The notes under the pieces were generated by a model. That model had not been told where the DNA came from, searched no databases, and saw only the letters and a list, made by a program, of their open reading frames with translations. This document shows positions 1 to 8,540 of a DNA stretch of 64,000 bases, piece after piece. The translations under genes were made by a program, and so were the position numbers. Location: positions 806,001 through 870,000 of the forward strand of contig NZ_JBLKNW010000002.1 of assembly GCF_051414035.1 (NCBI RefSeq), written 5' to 3'. Position 1 is the first letter of the stretch; the number at the start of each line of letters is the position of its first letter. This DNA comes from Halosimplex amylolyticum. GTDB lineage: Archaea > Halobacteriota > Halobacteria > Halobacteriales > Haloarculaceae.

Positions 1-273
1 GGCGAACCGACCGCCGAGGCGCTCACGCAGTACCAGGAGCGCCGGTCGCGGTCGCTGTTCGGCGGCCCGAACGTGGAGAACGCCGAAGTGCGAGTCTGGC
101 TCGACGCGGAGACGAACCGTCCGCGGAAGACGCGGATCCGGTTCGAGGTGTCCCGGGGCGGGAACACGGCGACCGCGACGACGACGATGCGGTTCAGCGA
201 CTACGGGTCGGCAGCCTCGGTCGACGTGCCCGTGATCCCCGAGGACGACCAGTGGTCGGGGGACTGTCCCTGA
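1..273 (+). CDS. C-terminal part of a haloarchaeal exported/lipoprotein-like protein (5' end outside window)
   Basis: The frame is open from base 1 and closes with TGA at 271-273, giving the last 90 residues of a protein whose start lies before the window. The visible part reads like the beta-rich end of a cell-surface lipoprotein: a charged segment, then DAETNRPRKTRIRF and an acidic terminus. Proteins of this general shape (outer-membrane-lipoprotein-sorting-like fold) are common lipoproteins in haloarchaea, but without the N-terminus the signal peptide and family cannot be confirmed. The next gene converges on it with a 31-base gap. Function unknown. Confidence 0.6.
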   Translation, partial: GEPTAEALTQYQERRSRSLFGGPNVENAEVRVWLDAETNRPRKTRIRFEVSRGGNTATATTTMRFSDYGSAASVDVPVIPEDDQWSGDCP

Positions 274-304
274 AGACCCCGGCGCCGCTCGGTCACGCCT
301 CCGC

Positions 305-1489
305 TCAGGTTCCGTCGGTGTCGGTGGCCGTTTCGGTCTCGGTCGCGGTGTCCGTGTCGGTCATCTCGTCGGTGCCCGTCGGCGCCTCGGTCTCGGCGCC
401 GGCAGTCTCGGTCGCCGTCCCGTCGTCCTCCGGCACCACGAACCCGAGGTCGACGACCGCCTGGCCGATCTCGGTGTACGGGCCGTCCTCGGCGCCCTCG
501 CTGGTGACGAAGTCGTAGGTCTCGTCGCCGTCGGTCTCCATGTGCGGCATGGGGATGAGCGGCTTCACCGGCGCCGGCGGGAAGGTGACCTCGGCGACCG
601 CGTCCGGGTCGTCGAGCGTGACCTCGATCTCCCGGTGGCGGCCGGGTTCGAGGTAGTCCGAGACGCCGACGACGCTCTCGAGCGTCTGGCCCTCCACCAG
701 ACGCGCGTCGTGGAGCGCGACGTACCCGCCCTCGGAGAGCACCGCTTCCCCGACGGACACGGTGTCGCCGTCGAGCATCTGGTTCTCGAAGTCCACGGTC
801 GCGAAGGGCATCGACTCTCCTTCGGTGCCCGTGTCCGTCGCGGTCTCGCCGACGTTCCCGTCGGGCGCCTCGGTCTCGGTCGGTGTCTCCGTCGCGGTGC
901 CGTCGGGCGTCGCCGTGTCGGTGCCCCCGTCGTCGCCAGTCGCGGCGACGAACGCCAGGTCGACGACGGGGAGGCCGGCCTCCGCGATGGGGCCGTCCTC
1001 CTCGCCGCCGCTCTCGACGAAGTCGTAGGTGTCGTCGTCGCCGCTCTCGCGGTGGGGCATCGCGACGAGGGCGCCCGTTCCTTCGAGACTCGTCTGCTCG
1101 AAATCGGCGCCGGGCACGTCGAACAGTTGGGCCTCCGTCTGGTAGTGGACGCCCGTGTCCAGTCGCTCTGTCACGCCGACGACACTCTCCAGGACGTCGC
1201 CCTCGAAGAGGGTCAGGTCGTGGAACGCGACGTAGCCCGGCTCGGAGAACGTCGCCTCGTCGACGACCACGTCGGTTCCGCCGGTCTCCTGGTTGGTGAA
1301 CTGCACCGACGCGAACGGGTCGGTCTCCGACTGGCTGTCGCCGTCCTCGTCGTCTCCCTCCTGGGCCGTCCCGCTAACGACGGCACCGCTCCCGACCGCG
1401 AGCGCGCCGGTCGCCAGCGCGCCGGACTTCAGAAACGTTCGTCGGCTCGGTTCATCTGTCGCCGTCTCCGCTGTGTTCTCGTCTGCCAT
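305..1489 (-). CDS. Tat-exported protein with two DUF7282-type domains and a Thr/Glu-rich tail
   Basis: The 394-residue product starts with a twin-arginine signal: EPSRRTFLKSG at about residues 13-23, then a hydrophobic stretch rich in Ala, Gly and Val to about residue 42. Two homologous domains follow, about residues 58-190 and 230-350. Each has an FANVxF-like opening, a GYVAxHD motif, a SVVGV motif, a MPH motif and a closing VVDLxFV strand. This matches the haloarchaeal DUF7282 module as I remember it. A Thr/Asp/Glu-rich linker separates the domains and a similar low-complexity tail (about 355-394) ends the protein; such tails are often glycosylated in haloarchaea. There is no C-terminal membrane anchor, so it is probably secreted or loosely surface-associated. 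Ligand and role are unknown. Confidence 0.8.
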   Translation of the reverse strand: MADENTAETATDEPSRRTFLKSGALATGALAVGSGAVVSGTAQEGDDEDGDSQSETDPFASVQFTNQETGGTDVVVDEATFSEPGYVAFHDLTLFEGDVLESVVGVTERLDTGVHYQTEAQLFDVPGADFEQTSLEGTGALVAMPHRESGDDDTYDFVESGGEEDGPIAEAGLPVVDLAFVAATGDDGGTDTATPDGTATETPTETEAPDGNVGETATDTGTEGESMPFATVDFENQMLDGDTVSVGEAVLSEGGYVALHDARLVEGQTLESVVGVSDYLEPGRHREIEVTLDDPDAVAEVTFPPAPVKPLIPMPHMETDGDETYDFVTSEGAEDGPYTEIGQAVVDLGFVVPEDDGTATETAGAETEAPTGTDEMTDTDTATETETATDTDGT

Positions 1490-1763
1490 ACTGGATTCCT
1501 GCGGCGGGAACTAGGGAGATTCGCGGATAAACTCCGGAAACAGTTTTTGCCAGTAATTCGGGGATAGCAGGCGTCCAACACGGATTACTGTGAGTAGGGT
1601 GGTGACGTGTCGACAGTAGCGACTATGTTCGGTGACGACAGCGGTGGTTTCCGGCAGGGAACAGACCGTCACGTGCCTCGAAACGCCCAGCTTACGACCA
1701 CTGAAACAGGCAGTGTCGTCGGAGGGACCACCGCACCCGGTCGACCGGGCGCGGACCGGCTCG

Positions 1764-2744
1764 TCAGGTCCAGCGATCGAGACCGGTCTGGACGACCGAC
1801 TGTTCGATGCGCTCGAAGCCGCGCTCGACCTCGTCGGCGCCGACCTCCCACTCGTCGCAGACGTACGCGCGAGCGGCTTCCATGTCGGGTTCGATCTCGC
1901 GGTCGAAGTCGTACTCGTCGGTGACCGCCGGGTTCAAGAAGAGGTCGCGGATGCGGTCGGCGTTGTCGACGTAGACGTCGCGAGCCTCGAAGACGCCCCA
2001 GATGTCGCCGTGCTCGCGGACGGCTTTGACGGCGGTCTTCGGCCCGATGCCGGAGACCCCCTCGTTGAAGTCGGTGCCCATGAGGATGGCGGCGTCGACG
2101 AGTTGCTCCCACGTCAGGTCGTGGGTCTCCAGGGTCGCCTCGAAGTCCATCAGCTCCGGGTCGCCCTTGCTGGTGAGCTGACGGAGGGTCAGCGGCGCGC
2201 CCAGCAAGAGTGCGTCGTAGTCCTCGGTCCCGACGTAGTCGACGTCACCCTCGCGGGCCATGTGCGCGGCCTGGGCCTCGCCCTCGGCGGGCGCCTCGAT
2301 CACGGGCACGTCGAGCAAGTCGAGGACCTCGCGGGTGGTCCTGAGGATGGTGTCGGTCAACCGCTGGGTCTGCGAGTCGAGGCGCGCCACGGCGATGGCG
2401 TCCCCCTCCTCGCGCGCCTGTTCGAGTTGCTCTTCGCGCTTCTCGCGTTCCTCGCGGCGCTGCTCGACCTCGTCGTCCTTGAGGTCGACGACGGACCCGT
2501 CGAAGACGAACACGGGCGTCACGTCGTGCTCGAAGAACTTCGGGAGCCCCTGGACGACGCCGACGAGGTTGGCGACTTCGTCGCCGTCGGCGGTCGTGTA
2601 GATGTCGTCGTTCGTCCACCGGACCGTCGTCGTCAGGTAGCGGTACAGCCAGTTGTGGGCGTCGACGGCGACGACCGACCCCGCCAGGTCGTCGAAGGAG
2701 ACGTCCTCGATGGCCGCCAGGTCGCGCAGATCTGCGTTTCCCAT
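1764..2744 (-). CDS. fen: Flap endonuclease 1 (FEN1/RAD2 family)
   Basis: FEN1 removes 5' flaps during Okazaki-fragment maturation and base-excision repair. The 326-residue product has the N and I nuclease regions with the expected metal ligands: D28 (VAVDAHN), D82 (VFVFDGS), E154/E156 (APAEGEAQ), D175/D177 (TEDYDALL) and D225 (MGTDFNEG). A helix-hairpin-helix GVSGIGPKTA follows at about 229-238. The C-terminus QTGLDRWT (319-326) fits a degenerate PCNA-interacting peptide (Q-x-x-L-x-x-W). I chose the ATG at 2744 over an upstream in-frame start at 2786 because archaeal FEN1 proteins begin with a short MGNADLRDL-like stretch. It is divergent from the lipoprotein gene at 2876. Confident in function. 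Confidence 0.95.
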   Translation of the reverse strand: MGNADLRDLAAIEDVSFDDLAGSVVAVDAHNWLYRYLTTTVRWTNDDIYTTADGDEVANLVGVVQGLPKFFEHDVTPVFVFDGSVVDLKDDEVEQRREEREKREEQLEQAREEGDAIAVARLDSQTQRLTDTILRTTREVLDLLDVPVIEAPAEGEAQAAHMAREGDVDYVGTEDYDALLLGAPLTLRQLTSKGDPELMDFEATLETHDLTWEQLVDAAILMGTDFNEGVSGIGPKTAVKAVREHGDIWGVFEARDVYVDNADRIRDLFLNPAVTDEYDFDREIEPDMEAARAYVCDEWEVGADEVERGFERIEQSVVQTGLDRWT

Positions 2745-2838
2745 TGGCCCCCGATACGGCCGAACCCGATTTGAATCCCCCGACACGAGCGACGGCGACG
2801 GACCGTCGGGCGCGACCGACCGGCGGGCTGAGCCACGA

Positions 2839-2848
2839 GATATTTACC
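2839..2848 (+). promoter_or_regulatory. TATA box of the lipoprotein pair at 2876/3655
   Basis: The AT-rich element GATATTTACC lies in a GC-rich context about 30 bases before the ATG at 2876. That is the usual distance for a haloarchaeal promoter giving a nearly leaderless transcript. Confidence 0.5.
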
Positions 2849-2875
2849 GGCGAGGCCACGACGGGAAGACGACAG

Positions 2876-3658
2876 ATGCCCCCGCTCACACGACGCCGCG
2901 CCCTCCAGGGAGCCGTCGGCCTGATCGCCGGACTGGCCGGCTGTAACGACACGATAACCGGCATCAACCGCGAGAACCCGCCGAGCGGCACGCCGGCCGT
3001 CCCCCGGCGGAGCGGCGACCAGGTCGCCAGTGACCCCGACCGTCTCGTCCTGCGCGCCGAGGGACTTGATCGGGGCGAGCCCTTCCTCTGGTTCGCCCAC
3101 GACGCGGACGAACTCCCGACCGACGCAGAGACCGCACGGAAGGCAAATCGCGTCAGCGACGGTCTCATCGCCGACACCGCCACCGCGGAGACGTTCACTA
3201 TCGACGACGACGCCACCTGGAGCGACCTCTCGGACCCGCCCGACGCGGTCCGGGAGTTCGTCGCGGCGACCGACTTCGAGACGGAGACGATACTCGTCGA
3301 CAACTATCCCGTCGGCGCGTGTTACCGGCTCGAACTGTGTCACGTCACCTGGAGCGACGACGACGTCGAGACGCGCTACGGCAGGTTCCTCCGCGACCAC
3401 GACGTCCCGTGCGAGGCCGACGCCCGCCACGCGCAGGCGACGGTCGTCCGCTTGCCCGTCGCGCTCGACCCCGACCGGATCACCGGCAGCGGGACCGGCG
3501 TCGGCAGCGGCCACTGCTTCGCCCTGCCGGGCGAGCGCGGCGAACCGGGCGCGATGGCCGCGGGCGCGTCGGGGACCGAGACCGGGACAGATGCCGGACC
3601 CACGACCGGAACACCCTCGCCGACCGCCACCGCGGAGGCCGACGGGGGCGACCGATGA
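2876..3658 (+). CDS. Predicted Tat/Sec lipoprotein, function unknown (first of an overlapping pair)
   Basis: The 260-residue product begins MPPLTRRRALQGAVGL and has the lipobox LAGC at about residues 20-23, so it is probably exported and lipid-anchored on the cell surface. The mature part has a cysteine pair (GACYRLELC) in its middle and another cysteine in GHCFALP. It ends in a Thr/Gly/Ala-rich low-complexity tail. I chose the ATG at 2876 over the longer frame from 2744 because it puts the twin-arginine and lipobox motifs at the N-terminus and follows a TATA box. Its stop overlaps the next gene's start by four bases (ATGA), so the two are probably co-translated. I do not recognise the family. 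Confidence 0.8.
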   Translation: MPPLTRRRALQGAVGLIAGLAGCNDTITGINRENPPSGTPAVPRRSGDQVASDPDRLVLRAEGLDRGEPFLWFAHDADELPTDAETARKANRVSDGLIADTATAETFTIDDDATWSDLSDPPDAVREFVAATDFETETILVDNYPVGACYRLELCHVTWSDDDVETRYGRFLRDHDVPCEADARHAQATVVRLPVALDPDRITGSGTGVGSGHCFALPGERGEPGAMAAGASGTETGTDAGPTTGTPSPTATAEADGGDR

Positions 3659-4977
3659 CCGACGACACGGAGGGGCCGGCCGGTCCCCGAGTGACTCGAC
3701 GTGGCGCGCTCGCCGTCGGCGGCGCCGCGCTGCTGGCAGGCTGCGGCGTCCCGAAGTTCCTCGGGTCCGGGCCGGTCGAGGTCGACGGCGGCGAGGTGGC
3801 CGAGATCGCGAGTCGCGACTACCCGCAGATCGCCGAACCGCTCCCGGTCGACGTGAAACAGGCCCACGTCGCGACGTCGCGCGAGCGAGCGTACTCGCTG
3901 CTGGCGGCCGCACCGCTACCCCTTACCGCCGACGAACTGCCTAACGGCGCGATGCGCGAAGACGTGCACGACCACGCCGAACACGCGCGGACCCACCTCG
4001 CGGAAGCGGTCGAGGTCGCGGGGACGCGCGAGCGCCTCGAACTCCTCGCACACGCCCGCGGTCCCGCGAGAACTGTCGCGGCGACCTGGGCGTACACGCG
4101 GGACGAACTCACCGCCGCGGACGTGCGCGAGGCGTGGGAGTCACACGTCGCAGACGTCGAGACCTTCCGCGAGCAGCGCGAGTTCGTCGGCGTGGACCCG
4201 GTCCGCGCGGTGATCGTCCACGACGTCGTCGATCGGTGGCTCGCGGACGCCGCCGACGACGGCGTGCTCAGGTCCGCAGGGGAAGAGCTCGACACCGCGC
4301 TCGTCGTGGGCGAGCACGCCGGCGCGGTGGAGGAAGGGGAGGCGGCGCTCGCCGACGCTCGCCACGTCTACGAGCAGTTCGTCGACTCGCTCTCCGACCC
4401 GACTTCGATCCGCGAGCGGGTTCTCGCCGCGCACGACTCGCTGGACGAGACGATCGACTCGCGGCTGGCCGACCTGCCGGGCGAAGACGCGGACGTGCTC
4501 GCCGAGTTCGAAGGCGACCTGGAGCGGACCGTGGTCGGCGAGGCCCTCCGGAGCCTCCACTCGGACCTCCCGTACGAGGTGCGAGTACCGGACGACCCCG
4601 GCGCCGCGACGACGCTCCTCGGGCGGGTGGACGGCCTCGCGGAGATCGGCGCGTTCGAAACGGTACGCGACCGCGTCGAGGCCGGCGACTATCGGACGGT
4701 CGAGGACGTCGAGGACGTCCTCGAGATCCGACGGGCGGCGGTCACTGCGATGGAGGACGCGCCGGGAGCGTGCGCCGACGAGCGGCTCGGGCGGACGGTG
4801 CTCGCCGACCTGACGGGCTGGTTCGACTACGTCGAGCGGGACCTGAGCCGCTACGACGACCCGGTCGAAGTCGCGGACGTCGCGGACGAACTCGCCGTCT
4901 ACGTCGGCATCGAGGCCATCGCGTCGGCGACGCCCGCCGCCGTCGACGAGGGGTTGGCGGCGCTGGACGTCGCGTAG
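3655..4977 (+). CDS. Large helical Tat lipoprotein, function unknown (second of an overlapping pair)
   Basis: The 440-residue product begins MTDDTEGPAGPRVTRRGALAV and has a lipobox LLAGC near residues 27-31. The mature part is acidic and Ala/Glu/Leu-rich, and the spacing of hydrophobics suggests an almost entirely helical fold. It has no enzymatic motif that I recognise. It overlaps the upstream lipoprotein gene by the ATGA at 3655-3658, so the two products probably act together at the outer face of the membrane. The gene is followed by the 17-bp tandem repeat array, then by a convergent gene. It could be a ligand-binding or scaffold lipoprotein; nothing in the sequence decides this. Confidence 0.8.
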   Translation: MTDDTEGPAGPRVTRRGALAVGGAALLAGCGVPKFLGSGPVEVDGGEVAEIASRDYPQIAEPLPVDVKQAHVATSRERAYSLLAAAPLPLTADELPNGAMREDVHDHAEHARTHLAEAVEVAGTRERLELLAHARGPARTVAATWAYTRDELTAADVREAWESHVADVETFREQREFVGVDPVRAVIVHDVVDRWLADAADDGVLRSAGEELDTALVVGEHAGAVEEGEAALADARHVYEQFVDSLSDPTSIRERVLAAHDSLDETIDSRLADLPGEDADVLAEFEGDLERTVVGEALRSLHSDLPYEVRVPDDPGAATTLLGRVDGLAEIGAFETVRDRVEAGDYRTVEDVEDVLEIRRAAVTAMEDAPGACADERLGRTVLADLTGWFDYVERDLSRYDDPVEVADVADELAVYVGIEAIASATPAAVDEGLAALDVA

Positions 4978-5020
4978 GGGACGACGCCACCCGCGACGAC
5001 CGCACGGCGATCGCTCAGAC

Positions 5021-5190
5021 CCCAGCGTCCTCTCAGGCCCAGCGTCCTCTCAGGCCCAGCGTCCTCTCAGGCCCAGCGTCCTCTCAGGCCCAGCGTCCTC
5101 TCAGGCCCAGCGCCCTCTCAGGCCCAGCGCCCTCTCAGGCCCAGCGTCCTCTCAGGCCCAGCGTCCTCTCAGGCCCAGCGCCCTCTCAGG
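5021..5190. repeat. Minisatellite: ten 17-bp units between convergent genes
   Basis: The unit CCCAGCGTCCTCTCAGG is repeated head to tail exactly ten times, with an eleventh degenerate start (CCCGGCGTTC). The only variation is T or C at unit position 8 (C in units 6, 7 and 10). The array fills the gap after the lipoprotein gene, and its last bases form the stop codon and final codons of the convergent gene ending at 5186. A 17-base unit cannot hold a reading frame, so copy-number change is tolerated only because it lies outside coding sequence. Confidence 0.95.
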
Positions 5191-5635
5191 CCCGGCGTTC
5201 GACCGAATCCACGGCCGCTGGCGCCGATTCCACGTGTTCGATTCCCGCTATCCCCTCGATCCGGTGCGTTCCGATACCCGCGACGGGCTTGCCGAAGTCG
5301 AGCGCGTGACCCAGTTCCGAGAGGGTCCCCGTCCCGCCGTCGACGGCGACCACGGCGTCGCCGTTCATGACGACCAGAACGTTCCGCGCGTTGCCCATCC
5401 CCGTCGCGATGGCGGTGTCGACGTACTCGTTCGCGTCGGCGCGGCGCTCGGTCGGGAGGATCCCGATAGTGCGTCCACCGGCCGCGCTCGCGCCGCGACA
5501 GACCGCTTCCATGACGCCGCCGAGACCGCCACAGACCACTTCGTGGCCGCGCTCGGCGAGTTCCCGGCCGAGTCGTTCCGCCGTCGCCGCTTGCTCCTCG
5601 GTGACCACGCCGCCGCCGATGACGCTGACTCGCAT
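5186..5635 (-). CDS. TIGR00725/LOG-like Rossmann-fold protein (molybdenum-cofactor-carrier-like)
   Basis: The 149-residue protein has the compact fold shared by LOG-family proteins and molybdenum cofactor carrier proteins. It shows an N-terminal SVIGGG nucleotide-binding turn, CGGLGGVMEAVCRGA near residues 35-49 and the hallmark DGGTGTLSELGHAL near residues 98-111, corresponding to PGGxGTxxE. The length matches the TIGR00725 family. True cytokinin-type LOG proteins act as nucleoside-monophosphate phosphoribohydrolases; for the TIGR00725 branch, cofactor or nucleotide binding is inferred rather than proven. The gene's TGA lies in the last unit of the 17-bp repeat array, so its terminal codons may have been set by repeat turnover. 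Confidence 0.8.
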   Translation of the reverse strand: MRVSVIGGGVVTEEQAATAERLGRELAERGHEVVCGGLGGVMEAVCRGASAAGGRTIGILPTERRADANEYVDTAIATGMGNARNVLVVMNGDAVVAVDGGTGTLSELGHALDFGKPVAGIGTHRIEGIAGIEHVESAPAAVDSVERRA

Positions 5636-5715
5636 GGCGACGGCTTGCGTCCGCCCCCGTAAATCAGCACTTACCGACAGAAAACTTATTCACTCGAAAT
5701 TTGAGTCACTAGCCG

Positions 5716-7023
5716 ATGGCTCCCACGGACGACGCAGTCGGTACAGTCGGCCCGACCGACGCGAGCGCCGCCCTCCTCGACCGCCAGAGCCACGACGGGA
5801 TGGTGGTCCCCGACTACGAGGGGTACTGTCTCGCGAACGTACCCGGCACGGCCGCGGGCGCCCTCGGCGTGGACGTCGGTCGATCGCTGCCTGCGGGCCT
5901 GCCGATCGACATCGACGCGGACGTCTCGCACGTCGTCGTCGTCCTCCTCGACGGCCTCGGCTGGCAGCGGTGGCGCCGCGACGGGAACGACCACCGGTTC
6001 CTGTCGCGCCTCGCGGAGCGCGGCGCCGTGACGCCGCTGACGAGCGTCTGCCCGTCGTCGACGGCGACGGCTATCACGACCCTCCACACGGCGGCCACGC
6101 CGGCGGAACACGGGGTCCTCGGCTGGGACGTTCACCTCGCCGAGCACGACGACATCGTCGGAGCGTTCCCGCACACCGTTCGCGAAGACGTCGCCGACCC
6201 GGCCGGCGACCGGATGCCGACGGTCGAGTCGGCGGAACTGGTGGCCGCCGAGCCCGTCTACCCGACGCTGGCGGACGCGGGCGTCGCGGCGCACGTCGTC
6301 CAGGGGCCGGAAACCCTCGGCACGGACTACGCCGACGCCACGTTTCGCGGCGCCGAGCAGACTCCCGCCGACGGACCGCGCGAGACGGCACGGGCCGTGC
6401 GTCGGGTCCTCGAATCCGCCCGCGGGCAGACCTACACCTACGCGTACCTCCCGCAGCTGGACGCGACCTCCCACGAGTTCGGCACGGACTCCGGCGCCTA
6501 CCACGACGCGCTGGCGACGCTGACACGCTGTCTCTCCCTGGAACTCTACGACCGGCTCGACTCGGACACGGCCGCGGAGACGCTGTTGATCGCGACCGCC
6601 GACCACGGGATGGTCGACCTCGAACCCGGACCGGCGGGCTGTCTCGACCTGTCGACCGTCGACGGCCTGACCGACGGGCTCGAGCGGCGGCCGTCGGGGG
6701 AGCCGACGCCACCGTTCGCCGACCCCCGACTGACGCACCTCGCCGTCCGTGACGGAGCGGTCCACGACGTCGTCGACGCGCTCGAACCGCACGGCGTCGA
6801 CGCCTTCACCCGCGAGGAAGTGCGGGAGCTGGGACTGTACGGACTCGACCACGGTCCGGTCTTCGAGCGGCGGTCCGGTGACCTCGTCCTGACGCACCCG
6901 AACAGAAAGCTGGTACACCCCGCCGTGGAGAACGTGGTGTCGCACGTCGGGATGCACGGCGGTCTCACGCCCCGCGAGATGGTCGTCCCGTTCGCGGCGG
7001 CGCGGCTGTCGGACCTGCAGTGA
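5716..7023 (+). CDS. Alkaline-phosphatase-superfamily phosphodiesterase (nucleotide pyrophosphatase-like)
   Basis: The 435-residue protein belongs to the type I phosphodiesterase/nucleotide pyrophosphatase group. It has a metal-binding Asp in VVVVLLDGLG (D79), a nucleophile region CPSSTATAITTL (about 112-123, Thr/Ser nucleophile), a TSHEFG metal motif in the middle and ADHGMVD near residues 295-301. No signal peptide or membrane segment is visible, so a cytoplasmic role is likely. Archaeal members of this family are poorly characterised and the substrate (nucleotide, phosphonate or lipid headgroup) cannot be read from the sequence. It converges on the PHA synthase gene with a 70-base gap. Confidence 0.85.
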   Translation: MAPTDDAVGTVGPTDASAALLDRQSHDGMVVPDYEGYCLANVPGTAAGALGVDVGRSLPAGLPIDIDADVSHVVVVLLDGLGWQRWRRDGNDHRFLSRLAERGAVTPLTSVCPSSTATAITTLHTAATPAEHGVLGWDVHLAEHDDIVGAFPHTVREDVADPAGDRMPTVESAELVAAEPVYPTLADAGVAAHVVQGPETLGTDYADATFRGAEQTPADGPRETARAVRRVLESARGQTYTYAYLPQLDATSHEFGTDSGAYHDALATLTRCLSLELYDRLDSDTAAETLLIATADHGMVDLEPGPAGCLDLSTVDGLTDGLERRPSGEPTPPFADPRLTHLAVRDGAVHDVVDALEPHGVDAFTREEVRELGLYGLDHGPVFERRSGDLVLTHPNRKLVHPAVENVVSHVGMHGGLTPREMVVPFAAARLSDLQ

Positions 7024-7093
7024 CGGCGAAAACGGGCGGCGGAACCGAGCGGCGAAAGCGAAACGCGGAATCGAGAGCGAGTGACGAGTGGCC

Positions 7094-8539
7094 TTATTCG
7101 ACCTGTTCGAACCAGTCCTCGACGCGGGACACGGGCGCACCCGTGATGTCCGCGACGTCGACCGGGTCGCTGGCCGCGAGGTCGGCGACGGTGGTGATGT
7201 TCGCCTCGTGCAGGCGGTCGGCGTAGGTCGGGCCGATGCCCGCGACGGTGTCCACGTCGGGGCTCGTGGGTTCGTCCTCGGCGGCCGTCTCGGCGACGGC
7301 TTCCTCCTCGGCGGCCGGACCCGGCTCTGCGGCCTCCTCCTCGGCGGCTTCCTCCGCCGGGGTCACGTCGTCGGGGTCGGCCGCGGCGCCGGCGGTCTCG
7401 GAGGACTCCTCGTCGGTCTCGGGGGCGCGGTCGGCGTACCACTCGCAGACCTCGGGCCAGACCTCGTCGTGCGAGGACGAGGACACCGAGAGGCCGATGT
7501 GACCGGTGGCGTACTCGATGGTGGTCACGTCGTCGGAGCCGACGACCTCGTTGAACGGCTTGGAGGCGTCGGCGGGGATGAGGTGGTCGTACTCGCCCAT
7601 GATCTGGAGGACGGGCATGTCGATGTTCTCGACGTTCACGTGCTGGCCGTCGAGGTACATCTCGTTCTTATAGAGCTTGTTCTCCTGGTAGAGGTCGGTG
7701 AGGAACTGGTCGTAGGCCTCGCCGGCGACGTCGATGCCCTCGGAGAGCCACCGCTCCATGCGGCCGAAGTTCTCGACGAAGCCCTCGTTCTCGAGGTTCT
7801 CGTAGAACCGGATGTACTTCGAGACGTAGTTGTCGACCGGGTCCATCAGCGCGAACCCGACGTCGAGGAACTCCGCGGGGACGTTCCCGAACGTGTCGGT
7901 GACCTCCTCGGGGTCGTAGTACTCGTCGGAGCCCCACTCCTCGAGGATGCCGCCGGTCCCCTGGAAACAGAGGCCCGCGGCCATCAGACCGAGCGCGTTG
8001 ACCTTCTCGGGGTGGAGCGCGGCGTACATGGCCGACATGGTGCCGCCCATGCAGTAGCCGAGGATGTTGATCGCGTCCTGGCCGGAGCGCTCGCGCACCT
8101 CGTCGACGCAGTTATCGATGTAGCGGTTGACGTAGTCGTCCAGCGTGAGGTGCTGGTCCATCCGCGAGGGCTCGTTCCAGTCGATGAGGTAGACGTCGTG
8201 GCCCGCTTCGAGCAGGCGCCGGACGACCGACCGCTCGGGCTGCAGATCGAGGATGTACGGCTTGTTGATCAGCGCGTACACGATGAGGATGGGGACGTCG
8301 TGGGTCTCCTCCGGCTCGATACCGGCCTCCTCGGGCTTGTAGTGGAGGAGTTCGAGCTTGTTCTCCCGGTAGACGACCTCGCTGGGCGTCTGGCCGACGT
8401 CGACGGTCTCGACGGTCGCCAGCGCCTCGGGGAGGTCGGCGTTGCTCTCGGTCGCCTGCGTCATCGTCTCCAGCGCGGTGCGCTGGGCGTCCAGGGCCAT
8501 CGAGATGGGGTTGAACGGGTCTACGCGTTCGCTCGCCAT
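7094..8539 (-). CDS. phaC: Class III polyhydroxyalkanoate synthase catalytic subunit PhaC with C-terminal helix-hairpin-helix extension
   Basis: PhaC polymerises (R)-3-hydroxyacyl-CoA into PHA on storage granules together with PhaE. The 481-residue product shows the lipase-like box GYCMGG with nucleophile C163, and triad partners D318 (GEYDHLIP) and H347 (ATGHIG). The segment YLIDWNEP near 117-124 is also typical. After about residue 372 comes an acidic Glu/Ala-rich linker, then a helix-hairpin-helix-like domain (about 428-481; AGIGPTYADRLHEANI). Such extensions occur in haloarchaeal PhaC and are absent from the classic bacterial enzyme. The ATG lies one base after the phaE stop, so the two are translationally coupled. 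Confidence 0.95.
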   Translation of the reverse strand: MASERVDPFNPISMALDAQRTALETMTQATESNADLPEALATVETVDVGQTPSEVVYRENKLELLHYKPEEAGIEPEETHDVPILIVYALINKPYILDLQPERSVVRRLLEAGHDVYLIDWNEPSRMDQHLTLDDYVNRYIDNCVDEVRERSGQDAINILGYCMGGTMSAMYAALHPEKVNALGLMAAGLCFQGTGGILEEWGSDEYYDPEEVTDTFGNVPAEFLDVGFALMDPVDNYVSKYIRFYENLENEGFVENFGRMERWLSEGIDVAGEAYDQFLTDLYQENKLYKNEMYLDGQHVNVENIDMPVLQIMGEYDHLIPADASKPFNEVVGSDDVTTIEYATGHIGLSVSSSSHDEVWPEVCEWYADRAPETDEESSETAGAAADPDDVTPAEEAAEEEAAEPGPAAEEEAVAETAAEDEPTSPDVDTVAGIGPTYADRLHEANITTVADLAASDPVDVADITGAPVSRVEDWFEQVE

Positions 8540-8540
8540 C

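Noticed and set aside
542..1567. 341-codon plus-strand frame opposite the DUF7282 gene
   Set aside because: It is the antisense shadow of a gene with a clear Tat signal and two domains.
2745..2790. tRNA-like T-arm word (GATTTGAATCCC) upstream of FEN1
   Set aside because: No acceptor, D-arm or anticodon stem can be built around it, and the segment lies in the FEN1/lipoprotein promoter region.
5021..5190. CRISPR array
   Set aside because: The 17-bp units are contiguous without spacers and no cas gene is near, so it is a minisatellite.
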